Positions 29,049 to 38,374 are shown, numbered from the stretch's first letter. The stretch: 64,000 nt of DNA from Burkholderia sp. USMB20 (GCF_000949135.2 NZ_JTAN02000005.1:186001-250000), one strand, 5' to 3'. The notes: a model not told the origin generated them from the letters alone. Numbers and translations are program-made.

Positions 29049-29948
29049 ATGACCGCCCACCATCCGCTGCCGGAAGTCCACCTCGACGAGCTGCCGCAAT
29101 TCCGCGCGGTCCAGCAGCTTGCGTACCGCTGCGTCGAGACCGTCGGCGCGATGCTCTACCCCGGCATCACCGAGAAGGAAGCCGCGCGCCTGCTGACCGA
29201 ATGGCTGCAGGACAACGGCGTGCACGACTGGCTGCACAAGCCGTTCGCGTGGTTCGGCGACCGCACCGCGTTCCAGGGCTTCTCGGGCCTGAAGCACATG
29301 GGCGGCTTCAACCTCGCGTTCTTCCCCAGCAACCGCCAGCTCGAAACCGACATGCCGGTGATCCTCGACGTCGCGCCCGTGCTCGACGGGATCGTCGCGG
29401 ACGTCGGCTACGCGCACTGCCTCGGCCACAACCCGATCCTCGAACAGCTGCAGGACGACCTGATGGACCATCGCGACCTGATCGTGCAGCTCGTGAAGGC
29501 GCGCCGTCCGATGGCCGAAGTCGCGCAGGCGGTCGACGCGCTGTGCCGTCGCCAGGGCGTCGAGCCGCGCCACAAGGCCTATCCGTTCAAGGTGCTCGCG
29601 CATCGCGTCGCGAAGATCCACAAGCTGTCGAAGCCGCGCTTCGTCGCACGCTTCGGGCTGAACGCGACACGCAACCTGCTGCTCGACCAGGGCCGCGCAG
29701 CGAAGCAGCAGGGTTGGTCGCCGCTGTGGTCGATCGACCGCCGTTCCGAGCACGCGCCCGTGCCGGGCCTGTGGGCCGTGGAGCCGCATCTCGGCTTCGC
29801 CGGCGTCGGCGCGAAATTCGAGGAGCTGCTGGTGATCACCGACGACGATGCGTACTGGCTCGACGACGACCTGCCGCACGTGCGCCGCTGGCAGCGCCGC
29901 CAGGCCGAACGCGCGCCGGCCGTCGCGACCGTGCAGGCCGCCGCCTGA
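29049..29948 (+). CDS. M24 (pita-bread) family aminopeptidase-like protein
   Basis: 299 residues. The pita-bread fold is suggested by PGITEKEAARLLTEWL and by candidate metal ligands in order: VILDVAP, GIVADVGYAH, KVLAHRV, WAVEPHLGF and KFEELLVIT (Asp, Asp, His, Glu, Glu). The core is short compared with methionine aminopeptidases, and HxxH spacing is unusual, so it may hydrolyse something other than peptides. First gene of a three-gene unit with the hydrolase-SDR fusion 49 bases on. Confidence 0.7.
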   Translation: MTAHHPLPEVHLDELPQFRAVQQLAYRCVETVGAMLYPGITEKEAARLLTEWLQDNGVHDWLHKPFAWFGDRTAFQGFSGLKHMGGFNLAFFPSNRQLETDMPVILDVAPVLDGIVADVGYAHCLGHNPILEQLQDDLMDHRDLIVQLVKARRPMAEVAQAVDALCRRQGVEPRHKAYPFKVLAHRVAKIHKLSKPRFVARFGLNATRNLLLDQGRAAKQQGWSPLWSIDRRSEHAPVPGLWAVEPHLGFAGVGAKFEELLVITDDDAYWLDDDLPHVRRWQRRQAERAPAVATVQAAA

Positions 29949-29997
29949 CACGCACGCGTTGCGCCTTCCTCCCGAATCCCTGAACGACGGACTCACG

Positions 29998-31785
29998 ATG
30001 CAGCCTCTTTCCGACGAAGCGCCGCTGGCCCTGTTCGAATCGGTCCACAGCGAAACGGCCGTCGCCTCCGGCGACCTGACGCTCGCGGTGCGAACCTGGG
30101 GCGACCCGGCCCGCTCACCGGTCGTGCTCGTACACGGCTACCCCGACGACAGCAGCGTCTGGCAGCAGGTCGCGCCGCTGCTCGCGCGCAGGCACTACGT
30201 GATCGCCTACGACGTGCGCGGCGCGGGCCTGTCCGGCGTGCCGAAGCGCACGGCCGACTATCACCTCGCGAAGCTGACCGACGACTTCGTCGCGGTGATC
30301 GACTCGCTCTGCCCCGGCCGCGCGGTGCACCTGATCGCGCACGACTGGGGTTCGATCCAGGGCTGGGAGTTCGTCACCGATCCGCGGCTCGCCGGCCGCA
30401 TCGCGTCGTACACGTCGTGCTCGGGGCCGTGCCTCGATCACGTCGGCTTCTGGCTGCGCGAACGCGTGCTGCACCCGACGCCCTCGTCGCTCGGCAAACT
30501 CGGCGGCCAGCTCGTGCGCTCGTGGTACGTGTACCTGTTCCACCTGCCGTTCGTCCCTGAACTCGGCTGGCGACTGTGGCTGGGCCGCGCATGGCCGGGC
30601 CTGCTGCGCCGGATCGAGAAGACGCCGGCCGCGCCGCGCCCGACGCAGGCCGACGACGGCGCGCGCGGCGTGCGCCTCTATCGCGCGAACTTCATCCGCT
30701 GCCTGTTCGCGCCGCGCGAGCGCTACGCGCACGCACCGGTGCAGACGATCGTGCCGCTCGGCGACAAGTACGTGAGCCCGGCGCTGTCCGAGAACCTGTC
30801 GCGCTGGGTGCCGCAGTACTACCGCCGTGAAGTCGCGGCCGGCCACTGGCTGCCGCTCGCCGATCCCGCGCGCTTCGCGGGCCTCGCCGAGCAACTGATC
30901 GACGCGGTCGAATCGGGCGAGGAACCGCCCGCGCTCGCGAACGCACGCCGCCGCGCGAGCAGCGGCCGGTTCAGCGGCAAGGTCGCGGTCGTCACCGGCG
31001 CGGGCAGCGGCATCGGCCGCAGCGCGGCGCTCGCGTTCGCCCGCGAAGGCGCGACCGTCGTCGCGTGCGATATCGATCTCGCGAGCGCCGAGCGCACCGC
31101 GCTGCTGCTCGGGCTGACCGGCGCGCAGGCACACGCGAAACGCGTGGACGTCGGCGCCGCCGACGAGATGGAAGCGCTCGCGGCATGGGTCGGCAGCGAG
31201 CTCGGCGGCGCGGACATCGTGATCAACAACGCGGGCATCGGCATGGCCGGCGGCATCCTCGACACGAGCGAGCGGCACTGGGAGCGCATCCTGCACGTGA
31301 ACCTGTGGGGCGTGATCCACGGCTCGCGGCTGTTCGCGCAGCAGATGGCCGCGCGCGGCGCGGGCGGCCACATCGTCAACACCGCGTCGGCCGCCGCGTT
31401 CGGGCCGTCGCGCGACCTGCCCGCTTACGCGACGACGAAGGCCGCCGTGCTGATGCTCAGCGAATGCATGCGCGCGGAACTGGCGGAAAAAGGCATCGGC
31501 GTGACGGCCGTGTGCCCGGGCTTCGCGGAAACCGGAATCATGGCGTCGACGCAATACGCGGGCGCCAACGCACAGGACGAAGCGCGGCTGCGCAAGCGCG
31601 CGACGAAGCTGTACCAGATGCGCGGCCTGAAGCCGGAAACCGTCGCGCAGGCGATGGTCGACGGCGTGCTGCGCAACCGGCCGGTCGTGGCGGTGGGCAC
31701 CGAGGCGCACGCGCTGCGCTTCGTCGGCCGCTTCATGCCGTGGCTCGGCCGGATGCTGGCCCGCATCAGCATGGCATCGCATTGA
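29998..31785 (+). CDS. Alpha/beta hydrolase - SDR fusion (EphD-like)
   Basis: 595 residues in two enzymes. Residues 25-300 are an alpha/beta hydrolase with HGYPDDS (oxyanion region) and LIAHDWGS, where Asp116 replaces the usual nucleophilic Ser, as in epoxide hydrolases. Residues 325-595 are a short-chain dehydrogenase with VTGAGSGIG, NNAG and YATTKAA. The same domain order occurs in mycobacterial EphD. Probable role is lipid or xenobiotic epoxide conversion followed by oxidoreduction. ATG chosen as the frame upstream lies within the previous gene. Confidence 0.85.
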   Translation: MQPLSDEAPLALFESVHSETAVASGDLTLAVRTWGDPARSPVVLVHGYPDDSSVWQQVAPLLARRHYVIAYDVRGAGLSGVPKRTADYHLAKLTDDFVAVIDSLCPGRAVHLIAHDWGSIQGWEFVTDPRLAGRIASYTSCSGPCLDHVGFWLRERVLHPTPSSLGKLGGQLVRSWYVYLFHLPFVPELGWRLWLGRAWPGLLRRIEKTPAAPRPTQADDGARGVRLYRANFIRCLFAPRERYAHAPVQTIVPLGDKYVSPALSENLSRWVPQYYRREVAAGHWLPLADPARFAGLAEQLIDAVESGEEPPALANARRRASSGRFSGKVAVVTGAGSGIGRSAALAFAREGATVVACDIDLASAERTALLLGLTGAQAHAKRVDVGAADEMEALAAWVGSELGGADIVINNAGIGMAGGILDTSERHWERILHVNLWGVIHGSRLFAQQMAARGAGGHIVNTASAAAFGPSRDLPAYATTKAAVLMLSECMRAELAEKGIGVTAVCPGFAETGIMASTQYAGANAQDEARLRKRATKLYQMRGLKPETVAQAMVDGVLRNRPVVAVGTEAHALRFVGRFMPWLGRMLARISMASH

Positions 31786-31819
31786 CGGCGCAGACCGCCG
31801 CACAGGAACGGAGACACAG

Positions 31820-32725
31820 ATGACCGCTACCGCCGACTATCACAAGATCAAGGCCCGACACGTGAAGTTCGACTTCAGCGACACGCCGATCACCTGGGTG
31901 CCGAACGACCCGGGCAGCACGCACATCATCAACACGCTGAACCTGCTGTTCCCGGAAGGCGAGCTGTGGTTCTGCCGCGTGTACAACAAGGCGCTGCCGC
32001 ACATCACCGATGCGCGCCTGCGCGACGAAGCCGAAGGCTTCCTGCGCCAGGAAGCGGTGCATTCGCGCTCGCACGGCGGCGTGCTCAAGCATTATTACGA
32101 CCGGCACGGGATCGACACGAAGCCGTTCACGCAGAAGCTGAACTGGCTATTCACGCGCGTGCTGGGCGAAGCGCCGTTCGGGCTGAAGATCGGCCATACG
32201 CGCTTCTGGCTGCGCCAGCAGCTCGCGGTCATCGCGTCGCTCGAGCATTTCTTCGGCTACCTCGGCAATTGGGTGCTCAACGCGCACGGGCTCGACGAAG
32301 GCCGCGCCGACCCGACGATGGTCGACCTGCTGCGCTGGCACGGCGCGGAGGAAGTCGAGCACCGGACCGTCGCGTTCGACATCTACAACCACATGGGCGG
32401 CAACTACCCGGAGCGCTGCCTGCACATGGCGTTCGTGATCGTGCTGCTGCTCTACTTCATCACGAGCGGCGCGAAGTTCATGTACCGGCGCGATCCGGCC
32501 GCCGGCCGCTATCCGGGTTTCGTGCTCGCGTGGTGGAAGGGTTCGCGGCGCGGGCACCTGCCGTCGTTCTGGAAAGTGATCGGCGCGGCGCTGCGCTATT
32601 TCAAGCCGGGCTATACGCCGCACCACGAAGGCTCGACCGAGCAGGCGCTCGCGTATCTGGCGCGCTCGCCGGCCGCGCAGGCGGCCGCGCACGGCGGCAA
32701 CTGGGGCACGACGAAGGGCGCGTGA
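31820..32725 (+). CDS. Metal-dependent hydrolase family (diiron-like, PF10118-type)
   Basis: 301 residues. Helical protein with carboxylate/His clusters at EGELWFC, RQEAVHSRSH, LEHFFGYLG and GAEEVEHRTVAFD, which look like a ferritin-like or diiron ligand set. One hydrophobic segment near 210-225 (FVIVLLLYFIT) suggests membrane association. Usually annotated as a metal-dependent hydrolase though an oxygenase role is equally possible. Follows the fusion gene by 34 bases with GGAGAC before the ATG, so same operon. Confidence 0.75.
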   Translation: MTATADYHKIKARHVKFDFSDTPITWVPNDPGSTHIINTLNLLFPEGELWFCRVYNKALPHITDARLRDEAEGFLRQEAVHSRSHGGVLKHYYDRHGIDTKPFTQKLNWLFTRVLGEAPFGLKIGHTRFWLRQQLAVIASLEHFFGYLGNWVLNAHGLDEGRADPTMVDLLRWHGAEEVEHRTVAFDIYNHMGGNYPERCLHMAFVIVLLLYFITSGAKFMYRRDPAAGRYPGFVLAWWKGSRRGHLPSFWKVIGAALRYFKPGYTPHHEGSTEQALAYLARSPAAQAAAHGGNWGTTKGA

Positions 32726-32815
32726 GCCGGTTCGTCGACGGCTTCGTCACGGCGTCGGCGGGCGGCGTCCGCCGAAATGCGTACAATCGCGGCTTCATTT
32801 CCCGGAGGTGCCGCG

Positions 32816-33103
32816 ATGGCCATGAAGAAAACCGATCTAGAAAAGAACAAGGCGCTCAAGCTGACGCACGCGATGAAGCAGTCGAGCTCCGCCCGTTTCG
32901 GCAAGGGCGCCGAGGACGCGGCGAAGCTCGATCGTCGCGCGCAGCGCAAGCTCGACCAGGAACAGGGCCTCGTGCCGTTCGCGTGCAAGCTCAACGCCGA
33001 ACTCGTCGAACAGCTGAAGGCACGCGCCGCCACGCATCCGAACGGCATGACGGGCCTGCTGTCCGAACTGCTCGTCAACGGCCTCGCCCAGCGCGACGCG
33101 TGA
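32816..33103 (+). CDS. Small conserved hypothetical protein
   Basis: 95 residues from the ATG that has GGAGG seven bases upstream. The N-terminal half is rich in Lys/Ala (MKKTDLEKNKALKLTHAMK), and the rest is amphipathic helical with NAELVEQLKARAATHPNG, reminiscent of ribbon-helix-helix or toxin-antitoxin proteins but not proven. Downstream of the lipid-type operon with its own ribosome site. Function unknown. Confidence 0.65.
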   Translation: MAMKKTDLEKNKALKLTHAMKQSSSARFGKGAEDAAKLDRRAQRKLDQEQGLVPFACKLNAELVEQLKARAATHPNGMTGLLSELLVNGLAQRDA

Positions 33104-33279
33104 CGCGCCACGTTTCTCGAAAATAGTCGTTGACAACGCCGTACGACATCGACAAACTCGTTCGCATGCCTACGTTCAAGCTCATCGCCATCGCGAATCA
33201 TTGCCCGGTGAACATTCGAAAGAATGGATCACGGGAGGCGCTTGTGCGTTAGCATCCGAGCAGTACCGCATGTCACACG

Positions 33280-33311
33280 AGGCCTCACCGGAAACGGATG
33301 AGGCCTTTTTG
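33280..33311 (+). terminator. Rho-independent terminator without an obvious gene
   Basis: 8-bp stem AGGCCTCA / TGAGGCCT, 11-base loop, then TTTTT. It lies 180 bases after the preceding stop, with the sequence in between starting at a TTGACA (33130-33135). It could end the small-protein transcript or a short RNA that starts in between. Confidence 0.7.
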
Positions 33312-33355
33312 TTCTGGTGCGCGTCATCCGTCCGGCTCAACGAATGGAGAAGACG

Positions 33356-33730
33356 ATGGACCAGGCAAGCCCGTTGTTACACCGTCCCGACTCGCGCCGC
33401 GCCGGCGCGATCGCGTTACCGACCGTCGTGATCCGTTTCGCGGTTGCGCCGCGCACGACGCTGACCTGGCGCGCGCCGGGCGATGCGGAAATTCGTGCGC
33501 ACGGTGCGCCGCTGTGGATCACGCGGCCGCCGAGCGTCGACGACTACTGGGTGCAACCCGGCGACGTGCTGCGCATCGCGCGCGGCGATCGCATCTGGCT
33601 CGGCACCGATGACGACCGGCCGGCCGAAGCGTCGATCACGACGGCGTACGTGCGGCGCGGCGAACGGCTGAGACGCGCGCTCGCGCGAATGCAACGTTTG
33701 CTCGCCGGACGATGGCGAAGACGGGGGTGA
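33356..33730 (+). CDS. DUF2917-like protein
   Basis: 124 residues beginning MDQASPLL after GGAGAAG. The central part (LTWRAPGDAEIRAHGAPLWIT...YWVQPGDVLRIARGDRIWL) forms a small beta-rich, cupin-like unit as in DUF2917 proteins. The end is Arg-rich and basic. No signal peptide. Family of unknown role; the terminator just upstream makes it a separate transcript. Confidence 0.6.
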   Translation: MDQASPLLHRPDSRRAGAIALPTVVIRFAVAPRTTLTWRAPGDAEIRAHGAPLWITRPPSVDDYWVQPGDVLRIARGDRIWLGTDDDRPAEASITTAYVRRGERLRRALARMQRLLAGRWRRRG

Positions 33731-33903
33731 CGATGCGCGATTCCGTCGCGCGACGTGACACCGGAACGCGCGGAATCAACGCATCCGGAAACGGACGCAC
33801 CCGCGGCGCCATGCGTCGCGGGTGCGCATCGAATGACGCGGCACGCGCGTGCGTGCCGCGAGCGATCGCGCGCCGTGCGCAACCCTTGCATGCATCGCGT
33901 GCA

Positions 33904-34182
33904 TCAGGTGCTGGCGGCGAGACGCGGGCCCGTGCTGCGGGGAATGGCATCGAGGTCGGGGCGTTGCGCCGCCTGCGAGGTCACCCACGGGTCGATGCCT
34001 TGCTTTTGCACCTCCTCGAGAAATGACACCCGCGTACGCCAGTAATCCGCCTGTAATTTCGCATCGATGACGCGCTGTTCGGCTGCGAACAGTTCCATGC
34101 GCGCCGTCACGAGCATCGACGCAGCGGTTTTTTCCGGCGTGGGGGCGTGCCGCATCGCCCAACGGCTGATCCAGTTCAACAT
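33904..34182 (-). CDS. Hypothetical protein (92 aa)
   Basis: Starts MLNWISRW with GGAGGTGAG in front, a very good ribosome site. The product is one long alpha-helix by eye (KTAASMLVTARMELFAAEQR...ADYWRTRVSFLEEVQKQG), compatible with a coiled coil. No family recognised. Longer in-frame start codons upstream lack a site. Confidence 0.6.
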   Translation of the reverse strand: MLNWISRWAMRHAPTPEKTAASMLVTARMELFAAEQRVIDAKLQADYWRTRVSFLEEVQKQGIDPWVTSQAAQRPDLDAIPRSTGPRLAAST

Positions 34183-34960
34183 GCTCACCTCCGGGATGAC
34201 GGACGAACCCGCATCGGGCAATCGCAACCGGTCGCGCCTGCCCGAATGCGCAACGACCGTCACCGCACTTCACCGCCTGCCCTGCACGGACTGCGACTCC
34301 CCCGCGTCGGCAACGACTGGCCGGCGTGTGTGTGCGGTGTATCTATCCTAGAAAGACTTGCCGGTTAACGCGATGACGTCTTGCAATCTTTTACACAGAA
34401 ACCACAGTCGGGCCCGCGTCGCGAAATGACAGTTGCGGACGGAACGGGTTCGGCGCAGGATACCCCGATATCTGCAACCGCCTGGACTGATGAATGGCCG
34501 CTGCACGCCGCTGCGCACCCGCGCCGGTCATGCCGCGCGCGTTCGCGCATGCATTGCGACCGTCCTGCGTTCGGCCAGCATGCGGGTGCGCCATTGCAGT
34601 CGCATGTCATCACATGTCATCGCGCGGCGGCCGCGCGCCGCATGCCGGTCATGTCGTTGCGCCCGCATCGGCCGGCCCGGCCCGCCGCCCGTCATCGAAT
34701 CGTTTCCATCGTTTCTGCCTGGCCGCGTCGTCCGAACCGGTAAAATGCGCGCCTTCCTCGCGCGGCCGGCCTGTCCGACCGTTCGCGCGAACGCGGCCGA
34801 TCGTGCCCCGCAACTATATCGTCCGAGCTATCCGCGCTATTACAATCCGCCGATAGCGCGGCAATAGTGGCTGGTTACAGTAGGCCGGCCTCGCGCTGCC
34901 TTACAACAATTCGGCACGAACAACAAGCAACACGACAACCCGACCGGAGAAAACGCCTTC
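34183..34960. other. Long intergenic region without a gene
   Basis: 778 bases between the small helical protein and the purine permease. Several overlapping frames are open only because of high GC and none reads as protein. The last 130 bases contain the inverted repeat described next and probably the permease promoter. I saw no purine riboswitch aptamer. Confidence 0.5.
34832..34861. promoter_or_regulatory. Inverted repeat upstream of the purine permease
   Basis: Perfect 9-bp arms CCGCGCTAT / ATAGCGCGG separated by 12 bases, about 100 bases before the permease ATG. It could be an operator or a 5'-UTR hairpin. No T-run follows, which argues against termination. Confidence 0.4.
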
Positions 34961-36262
34961 ATGGAATCCATCAAGCGGTATTTCGGCTTCGCTGAAGCCG
35001 GCACCGACTTCCGCACCGAAATACTCGCGGGCGTCACCACGTTCCTGACGATGGCCTACATCATCTTCGTCAACCCCGCGATCCTCGGCGATGCCGGCAT
35101 GCCGAAGGAATCCGTGTTCGTCGCGACCTGCCTCGTCGCGGCGCTGGCATCGATCATCATGGGGCTGTACGCGAACTATCCGATCGCGTGCGCGCCCGGC
35201 ATGGGCCTGAACGCGTATTTCGCGTATACGGTCGTCAAGGGGATGGGCTTCACGTGGCAGGCCGCGCTCGGCGCGGTGTTCATCTCCGGCTGCCTGTTCC
35301 TGCTCGTCACGCTGTTCCGCGTGCGCGAGGCGATCGTCAACGGCATTCCGAAATCGCTGCGCATCTCGATCACCGCCGGCATCGGCCTGTTCCTCGGCAT
35401 CATCTCGCTGAAGACCTCGGGCGTGATCGTCGGCAGCCCGGCCACGCTCGTCACGCTCGGCGACCTGCACAAGCCCACGACGATCCTCGCGATCATCGGC
35501 TTCTTCACGATCGTCACGCTCGACCACCTGCGCGTGCGCGGCGCGATCCTGATCGGCATCATCGGTGTCACCGTCCTGTCGTTCTTCTTCGGCGGCAATC
35601 AGTTCCACGGCGTGTTCTCCGCGCCGCCGTCGATCGACGCGACGCTGTTCAAGCTCGACATCGGCGCCGCGCTGTCGACCGGCATCATCAACGTGATCCT
35701 CGTGTTCTTCCTCGTCGAGCTGTTCGATGCGACCGGCACGCTGATGGGCGTCGCGAACCGCGCGGGCCTGCTCGTCGAAGGCAAGATGAACCGCCTGAAC
35801 AAGGCGCTGCTCGCCGACAGCACCGCGATCGTCGCGGGCTCGGTGCTCGGCACGTCGTCGACCACCGCGTATATCGAAAGCGCATCGGGCGTGCAGGCCG
35901 GCGGCCGCACCGGCGTGACGGCGATCACCGTCGCCGTGCTGTTCCTCGCGTGCCTGTTCATCGCGCCGCTCGCCGGCGTCGTGCCGGGCTACGCAACGGC
36001 ACCGGCACTGCTGTACGTGTCGTGCCTGATGCTGCGCGAGATGGTCGACGTGCCGTGGGACGACGCGACCGAAGCCGTGCCGGCCGCGCTGACCGCGCTG
36101 CTGATGCCGTTCACGTACTCGATCGCGAACGGCGTCGCATTCGGCTTCATCGCGTACGGCGGCCTGAAGCTGCTGACGGGCCAGGCCCGCACGGTCAAGC
36201 CGATCGTGTGGATCATCGCGGCCGTGTTCCTGTTCCGCTTCTTCTATCTCGGCAGCGAGTGA
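34961..36262 (+). CDS. NCS2 (AzgA-type) purine permease
   Basis: 433 residues with about 12 hydrophobic segments. APGMGLNAYFAYTV, the ESASGVQAGGRTG block and FLVELFDATGTLMGVA are signatures of the AzgA branch (guanine/hypoxanthine/adenine:H+ symport) in the cytoplasmic membrane. Length is typical. Stands alone, with two hairpins and a terminator behind it. Confidence 0.92.
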   Translation: MESIKRYFGFAEAGTDFRTEILAGVTTFLTMAYIIFVNPAILGDAGMPKESVFVATCLVAALASIIMGLYANYPIACAPGMGLNAYFAYTVVKGMGFTWQAALGAVFISGCLFLLVTLFRVREAIVNGIPKSLRISITAGIGLFLGIISLKTSGVIVGSPATLVTLGDLHKPTTILAIIGFFTIVTLDHLRVRGAILIGIIGVTVLSFFFGGNQFHGVFSAPPSIDATLFKLDIGAALSTGIINVILVFFLVELFDATGTLMGVANRAGLLVEGKMNRLNKALLADSTAIVAGSVLGTSSTTAYIESASGVQAGGRTGVTAITVAVLFLACLFIAPLAGVVPGYATAPALLYVSCLMLREMVDVPWDDATEAVPAALTALLMPFTYSIANGVAFGFIAYGGLKLLTGQARTVKPIVWIIAAVFLFRFFYLGSE

Positions 36263-36321
36263 CGCACGCGCATCGGTGCGCTGCATGATGAAAAGACGCC
36301 ACCTTCAGGTGTAGTGCCGCC

Positions 36322-36402
36322 CGGTTCCTGTCGCGGAACCGAACGGCATGGCGAGAAGGACGGCCCCTGACGACCCGGTCGCATTTGCGGCCGGGTCGTT
36401 TC
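36322..36402 (+). terminator. Terminator hairpins after the permease
   Basis: Two hairpins in series: CGGTTCC / GGAACCG (36322-36341), and CGACCCGG / CCGGGTCG (36371-36398) followed by TTTC. The second lies between the converging permease and LysR genes and is the better terminator. Confidence 0.6.
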
Positions 36403-36436
36403 ACATGGGCGCCCGCATGGTGCGGGCGACGTCAGG

Positions 36437-37324
36437 TCACGCGTCCGCCTGCCGGAGCACCCAGCGCGCGAAGGTCTGCAACGGCCCCTCGCCCAGTTCC
36501 AGCGCCTCCGGCAACACGAGACAGAAGCGCTTGACCACGCCCCGCCCGTCCGGCCAGGGCGCCGCGAGCAGCCCCTGCGCGATTTCGGCGTCGACATAGA
36601 GGCGCGGCACCAGCGCGACGCCGAGCCCGGCCAGCGCCGCGGCGATCAGCATCGAGTAAAGATCGTAGCGGGCGCCGGCGGCCGGATTGTTCACCGGCAA
36701 CCCCGTCTCCTGCACGTAAGCCGACCACGCATCGGGCGTCTGGCGCTTGTGCAGGCGCGGCAGCGTGCCCAGCAAGGTGTCCGGCTGCCCGCCCGCGAGC
36801 AGCGACGGATGGCAGACCGGCACCAGCACCTCCTCGCACAACCGGTACGTATGCATGCCGGCCCAGGCCGGATGCTCGAAGTGAATCGCCGCGTCGAAGC
36901 CGCTGCCGGCCAGCACGAACGGCTCGGCGCGATCGGCGAAATGCACCGTGATGTTCGGATGCTGCGTCTGGAATCCCTTGAGCCGCGGAATCAGCCAGCG
37001 CGTCGCAAACGTCGGCGTCACGGCGATATCGACGCTGCCGCCGTCGCCGGGCTGCCCCATCATGTACTGGCTGTCGCGCTCGAGCCGGTCCAGCACTTCG
37101 CGAACCTGCGCCGCGTAGCGCGCGCCGTTCGGCGCCACCCGCACGCGGTTGCCGACCCGTTCGAACAGCGCGACGCCCAGGAACGTCTCCAGCCGGCCGA
37201 TCTGCCGGCTGATCGCGCCTTCCGTCAACGCCAGCTCATCGGCGGCGCGCGCGAAGCTCCCATGCCGCGCCGCGGCCTCGAATGCCATCAATGCCGAATT
37301 GCTCGGAATCCTGCGTCGCGTCAC
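36437..37324 (-). CDS. LysR family regulator (GcvA-like)
   Basis: 295 residues from a GTG preceded by GGGAGC. Winged HTH near residues 5-65 (SNSALMAFEAAARHGSFARAA). The effector domain contains PTFATRWLIPRLKGFQ, a phrase common to GcvA-type regulators. Divergent from a three-gene enzyme unit with about 165 bases between starts, so it is its likely regulator. Confidence 0.9.
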   Translation of the reverse strand: MTRRRIPSNSALMAFEAAARHGSFARAADELALTEGAISRQIGRLETFLGVALFERVGNRVRVAPNGARYAAQVREVLDRLERDSQYMMGQPGDGGSVDIAVTPTFATRWLIPRLKGFQTQHPNITVHFADRAEPFVLAGSGFDAAIHFEHPAWAGMHTYRLCEEVLVPVCHPSLLAGGQPDTLLGTLPRLHKRQTPDAWSAYVQETGLPVNNPAAGARYDLYSMLIAAALAGLGVALVPRLYVDAEIAQGLLAAPWPDGRGVVKRFCLVLPEALELGEGPLQTFARWVLRQADA

Positions 37325-37490
37325 GATTGCTCCCGGTCCGACCGCCGTCGGTCATGGCTTGATCAAATGTCATTGAATGGTGACGAATCATCGCTTTCTG
37401 ACCATTCTTCCGCTCATTATCATGACAAAAACTCAACCCGTCGAGCCGGCCGATCGCTCCCGAAGGCCGCTCGCCACCCGTGGAGATGTC

Positions 37491-38030
37491 ATGATCTATG
37501 CCGTTGAATGCAGCATCGCCGAGCCCGCCGTCGAAGCCGGGTGGAACGACTTCTACAGCCGCGTCAAACTGCCGGCGCTGATCTCGGTATCCGGCTTCCG
37601 CACGTCGCAACGCTTTCGCGCCCTCGGCGGCGACGGCCCCGTCTACCTCGCGCTGCACACGATCGACGGCCCGGACGTGCTGACGTCGGCCGAGTATCGC
37701 GACAAGGGCGGCGGCAATTTCGCGCGCTGGCAGCCGCATATCGTCGAATGGCGCCGTAACGTGTACGACAGCGCGGCACCCGCGCCGGCCGTCTCCGGCC
37801 ATCAATCGCTGGCCGTTTGCGACGACGCCGCCCCGTTCGCGCGAGCAGGTATCGCAGCCACCGCCATGCATGCGGTTGCGCTGGACCGCCAGCCGGCCGC
37901 TCGCTGGCTGGCGGTCCTCGATCACGATCAGGCGCGGCTCGCGTCCGATGCGTCGGGCGCCGCGATCCGGTGCTATGCGCCGATGGGCGACCGGCTCGTC
38001 AGCGCGACGGCAACGTCGGCCGCACGCTGA
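37491..38030 (+). CDS. DUF4286-like alpha+beta barrel protein
   Basis: 179 residues from the ATG preceded by TGGAGATG; two further in-frame ATGs upstream (37377, 37422) are less favoured. The start MIYAVECSI...WNDFYSRVKLPALISVSGFRTSQRF looks like the DUF4286/EthD-type dimeric barrel. The C-terminal third repeats this theme more weakly (LAVLDHDQARLAS). Role unknown. First gene of an operon with a tautomerase-like and an MBL-fold protein. Confidence 0.6.
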   Translation: MIYAVECSIAEPAVEAGWNDFYSRVKLPALISVSGFRTSQRFRALGGDGPVYLALHTIDGPDVLTSAEYRDKGGGNFARWQPHIVEWRRNVYDSAAPAPAVSGHQSLAVCDDAAPFARAGIAATAMHAVALDRQPAARWLAVLDHDQARLASDASGAAIRCYAPMGDRLVSATATSAAR

Positions 38031-38043
38031 CGGGAGCCCGGCC

Positions 38044-38370
38044 ATGCCCAGCGTCACGATTTTCATCCCCGAAACGAACATGCCGTCCAACGCGGCACTC
38101 GACGCACTGTCGTCGGCCTGCGAGACGCTCTGCATCGATGCGTTGCGCGCCGCACCCGGCACGATCCACGTCGCGTACGTGCCGATCCGGCTCGGCCGAG
38201 GACATCCGGTCAGCGCGGAGATCTGCTTTCGCATCGCGTCATTTCGTACCACTGAATTGATGGACCGGTTCATGGCCGAACTGGATCGCGAGATTCTCCG
38301 CCACACCGGATTCGTCGCACGCATCCGCTGCTTCGGTTACGACACCACCCACCTTCACGCCCGACATTGA
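38044..38370 (+). CDS. Tautomerase-like small protein
   Basis: 108 residues. Removal of Met would expose Pro as the N-terminal residue (MPSVTIFIPE), the catalytic base of the tautomerase/4-OT superfamily. A beta-alpha-beta arrangement follows, with HVAYVPIRLGRGH in the position of the second strand. Family suggested, not proven. Thirteen bases after the previous gene and five before the MBL gene, so the three genes form one unit. Confidence 0.5.
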   Translation: MPSVTIFIPETNMPSNAALDALSSACETLCIDALRAAPGTIHVAYVPIRLGRGHPVSAEICFRIASFRTTELMDRFMAELDREILRHTGFVARIRCFGYDTTHLHARH

Positions 38371-38374
38371 CCCC

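Noticed and set aside
34381-34960. Several 100-150 codon frames before the purine permease
   Set aside because: They overlap each other on both strands, are Arg/Ser/Pro-rich as expected from random high-GC DNA, and none has a ribosome site or recognisable motif.
34700-34960. Purine riboswitch upstream of the permease
   Set aside because: No conserved loop-loop aptamer with the three-stem junction could be found; only a simple inverted repeat is present.
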